Shown in pieces: positions 1 to 10,052 of a DNA stretch of 64,000 bases. The notes beneath the pieces are model-generated. The model saw nothing but the letters and a program-made list of their open reading frames with translations. It was not told the origin of the DNA and did no database searches. The translations under genes and the position numbers were made by a program. The stretch's first letter is position 1. Each line of letters opens with the position of its first letter. Origin of the DNA: Phytophthora colocasiae (taxonomy: Eukaryota > Oomycota > Peronosporomycetes > Peronosporales > Peronosporaceae); NCBI GenBank assembly GCA_018806915.1, contig JAGKQI010000059.1, positions 1,672,991-1,736,990 on the forward strand. The letters run 5' to 3'.

Positions 1-431
1 TCGGAAAACACTTGGGTCTAGTATGGTCGAATCTTCAACGGCCGATTGTGGGTACAAATCAGGGCTAGTCCGGTTGGACTCTGGGTACAAATCTGGACTG
101 GTTCGGTTGGACCTATTCGATCCAAACAGCCATCTTCCACTTGGACATCCAAAAGTAACTCCAATATCTCGGAATCAGGTAACTGTCAACTGGGCAGAAG
201 GCGGCAGTCCAGGAAATCACTTGACTTGAGTATGTACGTCCAACCGGACATATACCACTTGGAGTCCCAACTGGAGATCTTGGACTGACTTCGCCTGGGC
301 TCTCCGGAATCCACATTTATTTCGTCCATTCAATCCTCCTTGGCTCGCAGCGTCCCAATATAGTCCTTTCGGAGCCAATCAGAGCGTAGCTGGGATATTT
401 ACTCCGTAAAAACTGGAGCCACATCTTCACA
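1..431 (-). repeat. Partial 3' LTR of element B
   Basis: It matches 32454-32884 base for base as far as I can read, with a constant offset of 32453. The outer boundary (CA on the plus strand, TG on the element strand) falls at 430-431, followed by a purine-rich tract on the minus strand, as expected of a 3' LTR start. The remaining roughly 1.1 kb lies left of the window. Short open frames here recur in the other LTR copy and are not genes. Confidence 0.95.
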
Positions 432-446
432 ACCGTCCCTCTCGTC
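432..446 (-). other. Polypurine tract of element B
   Basis: On the minus strand the tract reads GACGAGAGGGACGGT and directly abuts the LTR start. This is the expected plus-strand primer for reverse transcription. Element A has a comparable tract (AGGAGGGGCGGT) in the same place. Confidence 0.75.
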
Positions 447-805
447 ATGTGCTCTCATTGAGAAATTTACTCTCGAGGTGAAAGGACACGATGAGACGAA
501 GTGGGGCGACATCATCTTGGACATCCAAAACTCCCAGTCGGTCTAAACCTTCAGGTTGGTCCGGTCGGAATGTTCAGTCCAAAAACGGTCGATCAGTCCG
601 GCGGGAGCTTTGTGTCCACGAAAATTCAGTCCAACAGGAGATCTCCTTTCTCCCTCCTTTCTCAGCAAACTCCAACTCCGTTCTTCAACTGGCGGAGGTC
701 GCTTCCTTTCTGCGCCCCGTCCCAAGTTACCCAATCAAGACTCAAATCAAATCCAAACGGCAGTTCGCCAATTATAACCCGATTTCCAAGCTCTTGAACA
801 CATCG
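447..805 (+). promoter_or_regulatory. Leader between 3' LTR and antisense gene of element B
   Basis: About 360 bp separate the LTR from the chosen start codon of the antisense gene. The antisense frame is open upstream to 491, but the residues before the ATG at 806 show no similarity to the element A protein. I read the stretch as 5' leader. A promoter firing out of the LTR in antisense direction, or within this leader, would be needed. I see no clear TATA box. Confidence 0.35.
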
Positions 806-3595
806 ATGGCGACCCCAAGTAGCGCCTCGGCGTCCGACGCACCTGCGACAGGCGCCTCGACTTCACGCGCATCTTCCGATGCTCTTGCGGCGACTGGCGC
901 CGACGACGACGGTGGTGGCGGCACGGAAGTGTCTGCCGGAGCGGCTCCCAGCGGTTCCACGGCTGAGGATGACTTCAGGGAGGAGGACGACGACAGCGGC
1001 CACGTGTCGGAGACTCCTGCACCTCCTTTCCCAGACACGGCGAAGGTACCTGGCTCGCTCGTGACCATCAGAGAGGCCTCCAGCGTCGGATTGTTCAAGC
1101 GCAAGGCTGTGTCCACTCTCACGTTGGGGCCCGGTCATTACACTTTGGAGGACATGAGTTCCGACGAGCGCGTTCGTATCGCTGGAGTCCCATTGGCAGA
1201 TCGCCACTTGGAGCATGGTGTCTTCGTCCAAGATGGGTATGGTGGTCTGGAGGGCATGGTCCAGCTGGAGAGTCTGTCAACTGCAGAGAAGTCCGAGTTG
1301 TTCCAGTTCTTCGATGATAAAGTGAACTTGGACTATCGCGTGCTGGTGCCCCGAGATCGTCCTCTGGATGGGGATGCCCTGGATTCCGAAATGAACAACC
1401 TGCTGGTCCGACGGGAAGTTGCGTCTATCCTGACGCAGTTCGAACCCGAAGGTCTCGCTCGTCGCGTGTTCGGGACGGTCTCTCTCCTTCGTCGCGTCAT
1501 CCAGAAGCTCTCCCGGAACCAGACACTGCTCGAAGATACAGACGCGGCGGTGACGGATGCACTGGCTGTCCAGGACTCCTTGGACAACTTGAAACGTGAG
1601 TCTCAGCTGAAAATTCAAGCCCTGGAACGGCTTGTATCGATGTCGGCAGCCGAGAAGGAGGAACTCGTGCAGAACTTCCGAGCTGACACTTTACAGCTCA
1701 TCCAAGAACACAAGCGCGACAAGCAAGGTCTCCAGCGTCAGGTTCGAGATCTGCAACAGCAACTAGCCGCCGCCAAGTCTCGCCAATCCTTTAGTCCAGT
1801 TGGACTCATGAACTTTCTCGGTCACGGTGGAAATGGAAATTCGGAGCTCCAGTTGAACTGGGAGCGTCTCTTGGAACTTTTGATTCACTTTCGCTATGGG
1901 GTCCCAGTGCCGTCGTCCTGGCGTACCATGATTACTGTGATGACTCCAGATGACACTCGGCACACGTTCCCGCCATTCACGCAACTTCCTCGTTCGGAAG
2001 ACGGTGATGAATCCAAGGAGAGCGATCCTCCGGCCGGCGGCGAGATCGACCTGACGAAGGCTTCGTCCAAGTCTTCCGGTTCGTCGTCCTCCAAGAAGCG
2101 ATCTGGACCTCCAACCGGACCTTCAAGCTCCAAGCGCCGCAAGAAGTCTCGAAAGGCTCCAGAGGAGGTTCAAGAGCGACCCGATGGGTGGATTGCTCAC
2201 TCTAACGAAGACTGTCTCTCCGACAAGTACCCGTTGTCTTGGACTGTGGAGAAGGCTCGGAAGTCTCTGGCAGATCACCCGGTTGCTTGGGAGGATCTCC
2301 GTTTGGACGTCCAGATGCTGATTCGCACGGGCGTCCCGTTTCCAAGTGTGATCGAGTGGCTGAACGATGATCGTTCGGCTCATTTTGGCTTCCAGTTGGA
2401 TGTCCTCCTCTCGATGCTTGTCCGGATGATGTACTGGAACGCACTGGACGACGTCCACTGGACAAAGTACGTCCCTCGCCGCTACTTCAGTATAGCCGAT
2501 GCCATTCTGGCTAATCTCGTGGAGCAAGATGTTCAGCCGGAGTTCTGGGGTCCAATGGTGGAAGGCGAGTCTGGAGTTGAAGAAGATCCCGATCCTGAAG
2601 CTCTGGTCGAAGACAAGGATGACAAGTCCAAGGACGAGGACTTCCACCCGGACGACGACGGAAATGCCGAAGAAGAAGAAGAGGAGGAAGATATCCAGAC
2701 TCCTCCTCCACGTTCTGCACGCCGTCGTCTGAGCTCCAGCAGCACACCTGCCACGCCGAAATCCTTCAAGAAGTCTCGTCGGAAGAAGTCTGCCCGGACG
2801 GCTCTCGCTCGGAAGGACTACGAAGACCTTACCCAGTCGGAGAAAGAAGTGATTGAGAGCCCGGACGACGAGAACAAGTCGTGGCTGCACTACGGAGTCC
2901 GGGTGAAGCGTGGGGACCCCATGTATGGGGTGTCGCTCCAGACGTTTGGATTCCCGGACTACGCACCCAACCGTTGGGACATCAAGATCTTGAAGTCCCG
3001 TTCGACAACCAAGTTCTCAGAGATCCAGCAGCTCATGGCGGACGCACCTTGGAGTGAGATGTTCTCCAACCGAACCCAAACGTTCTTCTTTCACAAGCGC
3101 GATGACCTCTCGGATGACACGGTGGAAGCGTTGGGTCGGTGGATCAAATTCGTCTCACGGAATGTCCGGTCGTTCTGGAACGCTGGTCACTGGTTGACAT
3201 TGGATGGTTCGGCCGATGCTCCCGCTCTCGTACGTCAGATGCAAAATGATCGGTCGAACCACCAAGCGTCCTTCCGGAAGCGCGTTCTCGCACTCCAAAC
3301 GGAGCTGGATCCCGACATCCCGGACTCACTTTGGATGGAGCCTGGCATCTGGGCGTACCCGCACAAGCTGTGCCACTGGATTCTCATGGATCCAAAGCAC
3401 GTCAACCCGGACACTTCGGCGCCGTATACTGTCCAAGAGCAGTTGAAGATCTTGGACAAGCGTGAACCTGGACGAGCCCAATGGGGCCATTCCAAGTCGG
3501 ACAAGGAGCGCATTGCGCACCTCCCACCAGACGTTCGTGCCAAGTTGATTCCGGCCGGACAACGCGTGAAGTTCTCTGACCTGTGGGCACTATGA
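806..3595 (+). CDS. Antisense protein of element B, 929 residues, intact, function unknown
   Basis: This is the longest uninterrupted frame of element B and it runs opposite to gag-pol, between the 3' LTR and the pol end. I start at the ATG at 806, which opens an Ala/Ser-rich N-terminus like that of element A's copy. Order: disordered N-terminus; block RREVASILTQFEPEGLARRV (about 190-230); coiled coil (about 240-325); an NWERL...P-W-T-I block (about 350-385); NLS-like KRRKKSRK (about 440-450); a block with W-KYVP (about 480-560); an acidic stretch with an E run (about 585-630); a basic stretch (635-665); C-terminal block (690-925) with SWLHYGVRV, GFPDY, FFFHKR and EPGIW. All blocks recur in element A (16255-19298). 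There is no signal peptide or membrane segment, so it is not env-like. A nuclear role is only an inference. Confidence 0.85.
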   Translation: MATPSSASASDAPATGASTSRASSDALAATGADDDGGGGTEVSAGAAPSGSTAEDDFREEDDDSGHVSETPAPPFPDTAKVPGSLVTIREASSVGLFKRKAVSTLTLGPGHYTLEDMSSDERVRIAGVPLADRHLEHGVFVQDGYGGLEGMVQLESLSTAEKSELFQFFDDKVNLDYRVLVPRDRPLDGDALDSEMNNLLVRREVASILTQFEPEGLARRVFGTVSLLRRVIQKLSRNQTLLEDTDAAVTDALAVQDSLDNLKRESQLKIQALERLVSMSAAEKEELVQNFRADTLQLIQEHKRDKQGLQRQVRDLQQQLAAAKSRQSFSPVGLMNFLGHGGNGNSELQLNWERLLELLIHFRYGVPVPSSWRTMITVMTPDDTRHTFPPFTQLPRSEDGDESKESDPPAGGEIDLTKASSKSSGSSSSKKRSGPPTGPSSSKRRKKSRKAPEEVQERPDGWIAHSNEDCLSDKYPLSWTVEKARKSLADHPVAWEDLRLDVQMLIRTGVPFPSVIEWLNDDRSAHFGFQLDVLLSMLVRMMYWNALDDVHWTKYVPRRYFSIADAILANLVEQDVQPEFWGPMVEGESGVEEDPDPEALVEDKDDKSKDEDFHPDDDGNAEEEEEEEDIQTPPPRSARRRLSSSSTPATPKSFKKSRRKKSARTALARKDYEDLTQSEKEVIESPDDENKSWLHYGVRVKRGDPMYGVSLQTFGFPDYAPNRWDIKILKSRSTTKFSEIQQLMADAPWSEMFSNRTQTFFFHKRDDLSDDTVEALGRWIKFVSRNVRSFWNAGHWLTLDGSADAPALVRQMQNDRSNHQASFRKRVLALQTELDPDIPDSLWMEPGIWAYPHKLCHWILMDPKHVNPDTSAPYTVQEQLKILDKREPGRAQWGHSKSDKERIAHLPPDVRAKLIPAGQRVKFSDLWAL

Positions 3596-3891
3596 AAGTC
3601 CAAGCGAGTGTTTTCCATCTGGATGCCTTCGTAGCCTTGCATATTTCATACGTAGTGACCCCACAATAATCATCCAGAATACACTCACCTTCATTTCCAT
3701 CACTGTTCCATCTCGTCATAGCTCGCCATCTCGTCTCCAAGTTTCACCATTCGAAAACTCCAATCTCTAACATGTCCACAGTCACTCGAACACTCCAAAA
3801 GGTACAATCAAAATCAAATCAATGTCCGTCGTAACAGTTCCAATAGTCACACCACCCGGACGTCCAACATGCCATAAGACTTGTTGGACGT
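3596..3891. other. Spacer between convergent pol and antisense gene, element B
   Basis: About 300 bp separate the antisense stop (3593-3595) from the pol stop (3892-3894, minus strand). Element C has the same spacing. The region must end transcripts from both sides. I see no clear polyadenylation hexamer or long hairpin. Confidence 0.5.
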
Positions 3892-4010
3892 CTAAGCCCG
3901 GGGATGATCGTCCCCTGCCTGCATCGCTTGGAATCTCGCCCGCGCTCTTGCTCCTTGATTGAACTCATAGAGCAGGGCACCGCAGCTGAGTTGCGACACA
4001 GGTAGCCATT
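3892..4010 (-). pseudogene. C-terminal chromodomain tail of element B pol
   Basis: The minus strand encodes WLPVSQLSCGALLYEFNQGA, then an Arg/Ala-rich stretch ending GDDHPRA and a stop. This aligns with the last 39 residues of element A pol (WLPLSKLNCGALLYEF...GDDHPRV). The preceding part ends in KGYDEPE at 21243, across element A. The Trp codon is split by the insertion and its bases lie in the CATT duplication. Removing element A and one CATT would restore the reading frame. Confidence 0.93.
4007..4010. repeat. Target-site duplication CATT, left copy
   Basis: CATT directly precedes the 5' LTR (TGACATG...) and recurs directly after the 3' LTR at 21243-21246. Four to six bp is usual for Ty3/Gypsy integration. 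Confidence 0.9.
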
Positions 4011-4923
4011 TGACATGATGTTAATTCCGATTTTCGAGCGACAGGTGGATATTACGTTACGATGTGATTGGTTATACTATGGGTTATAAGCGAAAGGGAC
4101 TTTGGGACGCGGCCGCACCCGTGCGACATCTGTGGAAGATTGTGGATAAACCTTCGCCTGACTGTAAAGGGGCCCAAAGGACCAGAAGTGTACTTCAGAG
4201 TGTGCACAACTCTGAAGGTCAACTACACTCTGTCTGGTCACCGGACTTTCCCCGACGATGAGTGCCTAAGTTCTGGCGGAAAGTCTCTCAGAAGAACGTA
4301 TCTCTGAGAGACCTCATCCCGTTACCGTCCAGCGCGACGATGGATGGTTCAAGGATTCACAATATATACCCGCAGAGACCAAGTATCGCGCGCCGGACGC
4401 CGCGCACCCGCGGAACCCTCAAGATCTTCATGTACGTTGAAGCATTAGTGCTCCGTACTCTGGTTTCGTATTCAAGACTCTGGTATCTCTAACTCTGAGT
4501 GACCAAGACTCTGAAAAACCAAGTGATATCGGACTCTGAAAACCAGGATACCAGACTCTGAAACCACCGAAGATTCAAGACCATACTGAAACCAAGTGAA
4601 CCCAAGTTCAAGTCACGCATTCAAGTGATTACTGACCTGCACATCCCCCGTAATGACGTCTCTACCTGTCAACCCATCGAGATCGGCTGCACAGATTGCA
4701 TACTGAGACCAAGTCAAAGTACCAGATGTATACAAAGACCAAGAGTACCTGAGATATGAAGACTGACTGCATAAAGGACGCAAAAGACGACAAGAAGGAG
4801 AGAATTACCAGAGATATATGATAGTTATGAGGAAGATAAACGATAAACAGAGTTCAATTTGCTTGCTACTGCACAAGTCCGCTTGAGAGGTATCCAAGCC
4901 ACTGCGTCATCACGTACGTCGTG

Positions 4924-4961
4924 TGATCTCCACCAAATTCAATCCCCTTAGGTGGAGATCA
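4924..4961. repeat. 11-bp inverted repeat in the LTR of element A
   Basis: The arms TGATCTCCACC and GGTGGAGATCA are perfect complements with a 16-nt spacer. They lie about 200 bp upstream of the TATA box. Solo LTR D keeps the same pair with slight changes near 34438-34476. It could be a dimeric protein site or an RNA hairpin; I cannot tell which. Confidence 0.6.
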
Positions 4962-5139
4962 GGTAACGTAGAGACCTGAAAGGACCCGCCTATTCCATAT
5001 CCTAGTTGGGTCGTTTGTTTTGTCTCTAGCGGTAGCCCATTTCATATTGATCGTTTGGACAGGCTCTGGAAACTAGACAGTCGTTTTCAGAGTGCAAGGT
5101 AGACTGTTGTATATAGCCGATTGTATTGGTTTATATTTT

Positions 5140-5156
5140 CCCTCTATATAAGAGGG
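5140..5156 (+). promoter_or_regulatory. TATA box inside an inverted repeat, 5' LTR of element A
   Basis: CCCTCT-ATATA-AGAGGG places a TATA element between perfect 6-bp arms. Solo LTR D has the same layout with 7-bp arms (34654-34672), so symmetry is kept although the centre changed. It is the likely core promoter of the element; the genomic RNA would start some tens of bases downstream. Confidence 0.6.
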
Positions 5157-5230
5157 TGGTGCGCGAACGTAAAGGGATACCAGACAGACCAGGTGTCTGG
5201 TAGCGAGTCCCTAGTTGACCTGGAGTGTTA

Positions 5231-5268
5231 GCCCACCGTTCAAGGGCCAGCCCACCGTTCAAGGGCCT
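5231..5268 (+). repeat. 19-bp tandem duplication of a conserved LTR hairpin motif
   Basis: GCCCACCGTTCAAGGGCC is present twice in tandem. A single related copy lies downstream of the promoter in element B's LTR (31761-31777, minus strand) and in solo LTR D (34749-34765). All are followed by a GAAAG-ATAAGA-like stretch. GCCC/GGGC ends can pair into a short hairpin. Position suggests a role in the transcribed leader, but that is inference. Confidence 0.6.
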
Positions 5269-5717
5269 AGAAAGAATAAGAACGGCTGTATATATTTGTA
5301 TATTTTCGAACTCTGTATATTGGTTGTTTATCTCTGAAAGTCAGGTATCTCGGTTCTGGATTTGTGATATTCAGACACCGATTTCAGACTTTCTCTGGTA
5401 TATTAACCTCTTTTCGACCGCCGACTTCCTGGAGACCATCTTGGTTCCCAGAGATTCCGACCCCCGAACGCTCCTGGAAGGATTTCCTGAATACCGACAC
5501 CAGACTTCAAGGGAACCCCAACCTCTCTTCACAACACACTCTCAGACTCCGGCGAGGGTCATATTTCCGAAGACAACGAACCCACGAGGATACCGCAAGG
5601 TACCACACGCCAACCTACCGTTGTACGGCTCTGAAAACCCCTTTTCAGTAGTCGTATAACTAGGGTTCACTATACGCCCCTGCTCCGCGACCAAAGTTTC
5701 ACCGACTTCGCGACAAC

Positions 5718-5735
5718 TGGTGCGCGCGCCCGGAT
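5718..5735 (+). other. Primer-binding site of element A
   Basis: TGGTGCGCGCGCCCGGAT begins two bases after the LTR and is complementary to a tRNA 3' end including CCA. It differs by one base from the primer site of element B, so both use the same or a closely related tRNA. I cannot name the tRNA. Confidence 0.8.
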
Positions 5736-5808
5736 CTTTGGAATCGTGATATCACCGGATTTGAGAGTACAAGAAGAGAAAGTTTCCTGTCAAGCGTCTA
5801 TATTCAAG

Positions 5809-8800
5809 ATGGCTACGCCAGGATCTACGAGAGGAGGACGCCGTGGTCGTGGTCGGAGCATTCCGCCACGCCAATCCAAGCGTCTACAAGGTTTGTCGCC
5901 TGAAGAGCAACCAGACTTGGATGCTATCCAGAAGGCGGCCCGCGAGAAGAGGAGAGCTGCGCGAGAGAAGAAGGCAGCTGAGAATGTGAGCGTCCCAGAA
6001 CCGGCGGTCGAAGACCAGCCTGCTGAGGAACCAGAAGCTCAAGAGACACCTGCTGTCCCTGGTGAACAAGGTTCTGAAGGCTCGTCAGAAGTCGAAGCTT
6101 CTGGTGACGAGGCGACCACTGCCCGCGAGGGCGGTGATGAGGCGTCTGAGGGAGGCGCCGATATGGTTGAGTCCCCGGAAGTGATCGATCTGTGTTCAGA
6201 TTCGGCAACTTCCGGCCAGTCCGTGGATGAAGTGAAACCAGAACCCGGACTCTCTGAAGAACATGTTCCACGGTCCCCAAAGTCTGAAGACGCACCAATG
6301 TCTGATGACATGGCGATCAAGTCTGAAGAGTCTCTGAAGACACCGTCTGACGAGTCTGGGAGGGCTGATTCGCTTGACGGGGAACGAGCTCTGAGGTATG
6401 TGCGCCGTGAGTTCCGCCGTTGGAGAGATATGGACACAGGCAAGGTCGTCCCGCCAAGCATCGAATATATGTGGCCGACGATGAAGCCTAGTGCTGATGC
6501 TTTCCAGAAGGCTGCTGCAGCGACCGGTGACTACATCAAATGGCGATGTTCCTCAGTTTTCCCCGAGGATATGTGGATCTCAGAGTTTCACGCGAGGCGT
6601 CATAGTTTTGGTTGGATCCAAGACCTGTCTTACGTTGAGATTCCGATGAGCACGTTGACAGCACCGGAGTGTGTGGCTGTTCTTCAGACAATGTTGTACG
6701 AGGCAGGTTTCGAATTCCAGAATCTCCTCCCAACCTGGCCCCAGACGCAGGCGTCAGCCGTCGTTGGGTCTCAAGTGCGCAGTGTGGCGTCCGAACTTCA
6801 GAGTCGACTCGCAGTAGAATTGGTTGAGTGGGCCACAGTGACCGCCAGGTTACAAGTTTGCCGACTCCCAGAAAGCATGAAGCAAGAAGACACAGCTGGC
6901 AAGAACGAAGCAAACGGTGTATTACCTGACGAAAATGCTGACCTACAAGGACAACGGCTGATCATGCGACTCCGGGTAACCGGACTCCGAGTGACGCACA
7001 GCTCTGATGGTTCCAGCAGTGACGAGCCGCCGCAGTCCAAGCGCTTACAGCAGAGACCGCCGCGCCCACAAATCCCGTCGACACCGTCAGCTTTATCGAC
7101 GCCATCGCTATCTTCACTGCCGCAGTACGAGAGCCGCTCTGATAACACGCGACCAGAGTCTGAAAATCCAATGTCCGAAGATCACAGCATCTCTCAGACA
7201 CAGATGTCGGACGTGCCAATTCCCAGTGTCATTGGGACCTCAGACGACCAGTCGTCGGGTTTCCAGACTTCACGAGGAAGCTCTACGGACTCGTCCTTGA
7301 TGTCCATGAGTCGAGGGGCGGCATCACATATGCCGCCGCCCACAGGAAGTCTGGCGTTGATCGCTCAAGGCGCTGATGTAGGAGGAACAGTCTCTGAAGG
7401 CATGGGGATCCAAGTGACGCGAACGCTGTTACCAGTGAAACCAGAGTCCGAGGATGTCGACATGCCGGAAGAGAGGCCAGAGGTGCCGGGCGCGGAGTCT
7501 GGAAACCAGGTGTCTGTCAGAAGTTCTTCACGGGAATTCAAACAATTGTCTCCGGAGATTCCGCCTGTATCTGCCTCCACCCGAAGCGAGAGTCACCAGA
7601 GCCACCGCCAAAGTGTGAAGAGTGGAGACCTTCCGAGACCACCGTCCCGACGCTTGAGTTCCATTGCGTCGGGTCGTACGAAGTCTGAAGCTCGAAGCTC
7701 TCAGAGATCAGGGCCTGCCCAGATCGAGTTGAACGTCATGAGGCAACAGCAGGAGTGGCAAAGCCGGATGGAGCAGGCGCAGATGGAGTTCTTGGCCCGA
7801 GAACGCTTGGAGACCATGGAACGCGATCGTCGTCGAGAGCAACGTGACTTGGAGGCAAGACGCGAAATTCAGACGCTCACCGAGCGCTTGTTGAAGTCGG
7901 AGAACGCGAGGCGGGAGGCTGAGAGACGCGCCGACGATGCTGAAGAACGCAGAAGTCTGGTATCTGAAAGCAAGCTCAGGAATCGCAGCGCGGCAGAGTT
8001 GGAAACTCTGAAAACGGAGCTCCAGAACTCTGAAAATCAACGGCTGGAATCAGTGTTTGCTGAACGCTGGCGACAAAGAGAGGCTGAGATTGAAGCCGAA
8101 CGTGCGCGTGCGACTGACGAGATGAAACGGGACTGGATTTCTCAAATGGAAGCCTTACAACAGCGAATGAAAGTCATGGAAGCCGAGCGCGACAGGGAGA
8201 AAGAAAGTTCTCAGAACATGCAACGGTTCCAAGCCGGTCAGTTGAGAAACCTTCGAGCAACATTATCCCAAGTTCAAGAAGCGCGAAGGGTCGGCCACCC
8301 TGATTCAGCAACTTCAAACCAAACGTTACAAACAGGCAACCCTGAAGTTGCAACTATGTATCCAGTATCAGGGTCAGAAATCAGAAGTGACGCAAGAAGG
8401 GTTGGGGTTGAACCCATGTCACATTCACCGGCTCTCAAGACGGAATCTCGAGAGGTTGCAACCTTCCAGCAAGGCACCCCTGCACGAAGCACGGGGACGA
8501 AGCGAGTGAAGCCTGAGAGGAATGGCGGCGCTACTGCTGCTACGGCCACCCACGTGATTCAAGCGACCTCGGTGACAGAGACCAAGGGCGATACTAGACG
8601 TGCGCCTACTCCGAGACGAGATCCGCCGCCGAAAACTGAAGCTAGACGGCCTAATGGAGATCGAAGAGCGTCTCGCAGAGCGAAGCGTCATGATAGAGCA
8701 CCAGACTCTGGTGGAGACTCTGACAATTCAAGCTCAGACTCTGCGAGCTCGTCATCGGAGGACTCAGAGCCAGGTGAAGTGATGAATCTGACGGCAGCAA

Positions 8801-10052
8801 CTCAAGCACAAGCCGGAACCACACTTCTGACGCTAAGGCCGTTCATGAACTCGAACAACCTTGGGGAATTCGACCCCAGAGCTACTCTCAGGGAACGTGT
8901 CCACTGGTGGGAGCGATTTACGAATATGGCTTCTCAAGGAGGTTGGTCGACTAAGACGCGCATCCAGGAACTTAAGTTGAAGCTCCTGTGTCTGCGCGAG
9001 ACTGGTTTAACCAGCTACCCAAAAGTGTGTCCCGTGACTGGAAAGAGCTGTCTTCAGAGTTCAAGAAACGTTATTGCAAAGCTCGGTCATCGTATTCTGA
9101 GAGATACTTCACTATGGCTATGAAAGACTCTGAGACTCCGCTTGAATTTTTCTACCGACTTAATTCTGCCGCTGGAAAAGCTGACATCGATTTCCGGAAG
9201 TCGTCCAAGCGTCTTGAGAAGCATGTACTGCGATTCATCACGAAGCTTAAGGATGCACGCCTGAAAACGTCGCTACAAGGTCAGAGATTTCGAAGAATTT
9301 CAGACTTGGAATATGCGTTGCAGCAAGATGAAGATGTGTGGCGAACTGGTGACCAAGAAATGACCCCTGCCAAGTCTCGAGACTTCCGGGCTGACAATAT
9401 TCCGCGAGGACAGTTCAAGCCCAAGCGTGTGCATCGGACTTATGTCGCAAGAGATATGGATTCTGAAGACTATGACTCTGACAACTTTGAAAATCATAAG
9501 GAATCTCTGAAATCCAATCAGGATACCAGAGATCAGACAGGTGATTCCAGAACTCCAAGTGCGACTTCAGAGTCTACCCGCGATGAAAGTACTGCGCAGG
9601 CATCTTCGAACAATTCAAAGGCTCCACCAAGTGCAGACTGGACGCAGACTCTGACGAATGAGGTATATCGAGTGATGGATAACATGGGATGGCGTCCGCC
9701 GCCCCAGTCCCCGTCTGGATCGTCAGGTCAAGGATTCCACCAGAGGCGTCATGAAAATAGTGGCTACTGGAACAAGTTGTGTGAAAAATGTCAACGCTCA
9801 GGACACTCAGAAGATTGCTGGAGAGACGTCACGTGTGACCGATGTCAGGAAAAGGGACACCCGAGTCGAATGTGTCGGATGCCACCCTGTGAAGTATGTG
9901 GAAGAGTACACCCTGGAAAACCCTGTGAAGATTTGAAAACTCTGGAAGCACTCAAGCAACTCGCTCGACAAGGTGCACTCAAGGACATGCCGAACCACCT
10001 ACGGGAGAAACTCCTGAGTGATGAGGCAGACTCTGGGAAGCCGTTAAACTAA
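5809..10052 (+). pseudogene. gag: gag of element A, very large, one frameshift
   Basis: I start at the ATG at 5809 (MATPGSTRGGRRGRGR). The protein would be about 1414 residues, roughly three times a usual Ty3/Gypsy Gag. Order: Arg-rich start; acidic and Ser/Pro-rich region; a globular stretch near 6380-6870 shared with element B; a long coiled coil (about 7730-8260) rich in Glu/Arg/Gln; a Lys/Arg/Ser linker; a capsid-like domain (8830-9350, with VHWWERF and WKELSSEFKKRY); three Cys-His boxes (9778-9930). A one-base loss near 8985 shifts the frame (the second half reads from 8988), judged against element C. The first zinc box is CX2CX4HX3C, one residue short; the second is canonical; the third is CX2CX3HX4C. 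It ends SGKPLN-TAA inside the frameshift signal. Confidence 0.9.

Larger units (their letters stand above)
4011..5715 (+). repeat. 5' LTR of element A
   Basis: It starts TG and ends CA, 1705 bp. It matches 19540-21242 except for an A deletion near 4094, one G/A substitution near 4683 and an A deletion near 4790. It holds a TATA box inside an inverted repeat (5140-5156), a 19-bp tandem duplication (5231-5268), an 11-bp inverted repeat (4924-4934 with 4951-4961), and a stretch at about 4480-4610 rich in the word GACTCTGAAA. The open frame at 5225-5659 occurs identically in both LTRs and is not supported as a gene. Confidence 0.96.

Noticed and set aside
806..3595. Antisense protein as an env-like protein
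   Set aside because: It has no signal peptide, no membrane segment, and runs on the opposite strand to gag-pol.
5225..5659. 144-codon frame inside the LTR of element A, repeated at 20752-21186
   Set aside because: It is identical in both LTRs because the LTRs are, has no known motif, and overlaps the promoter leader.
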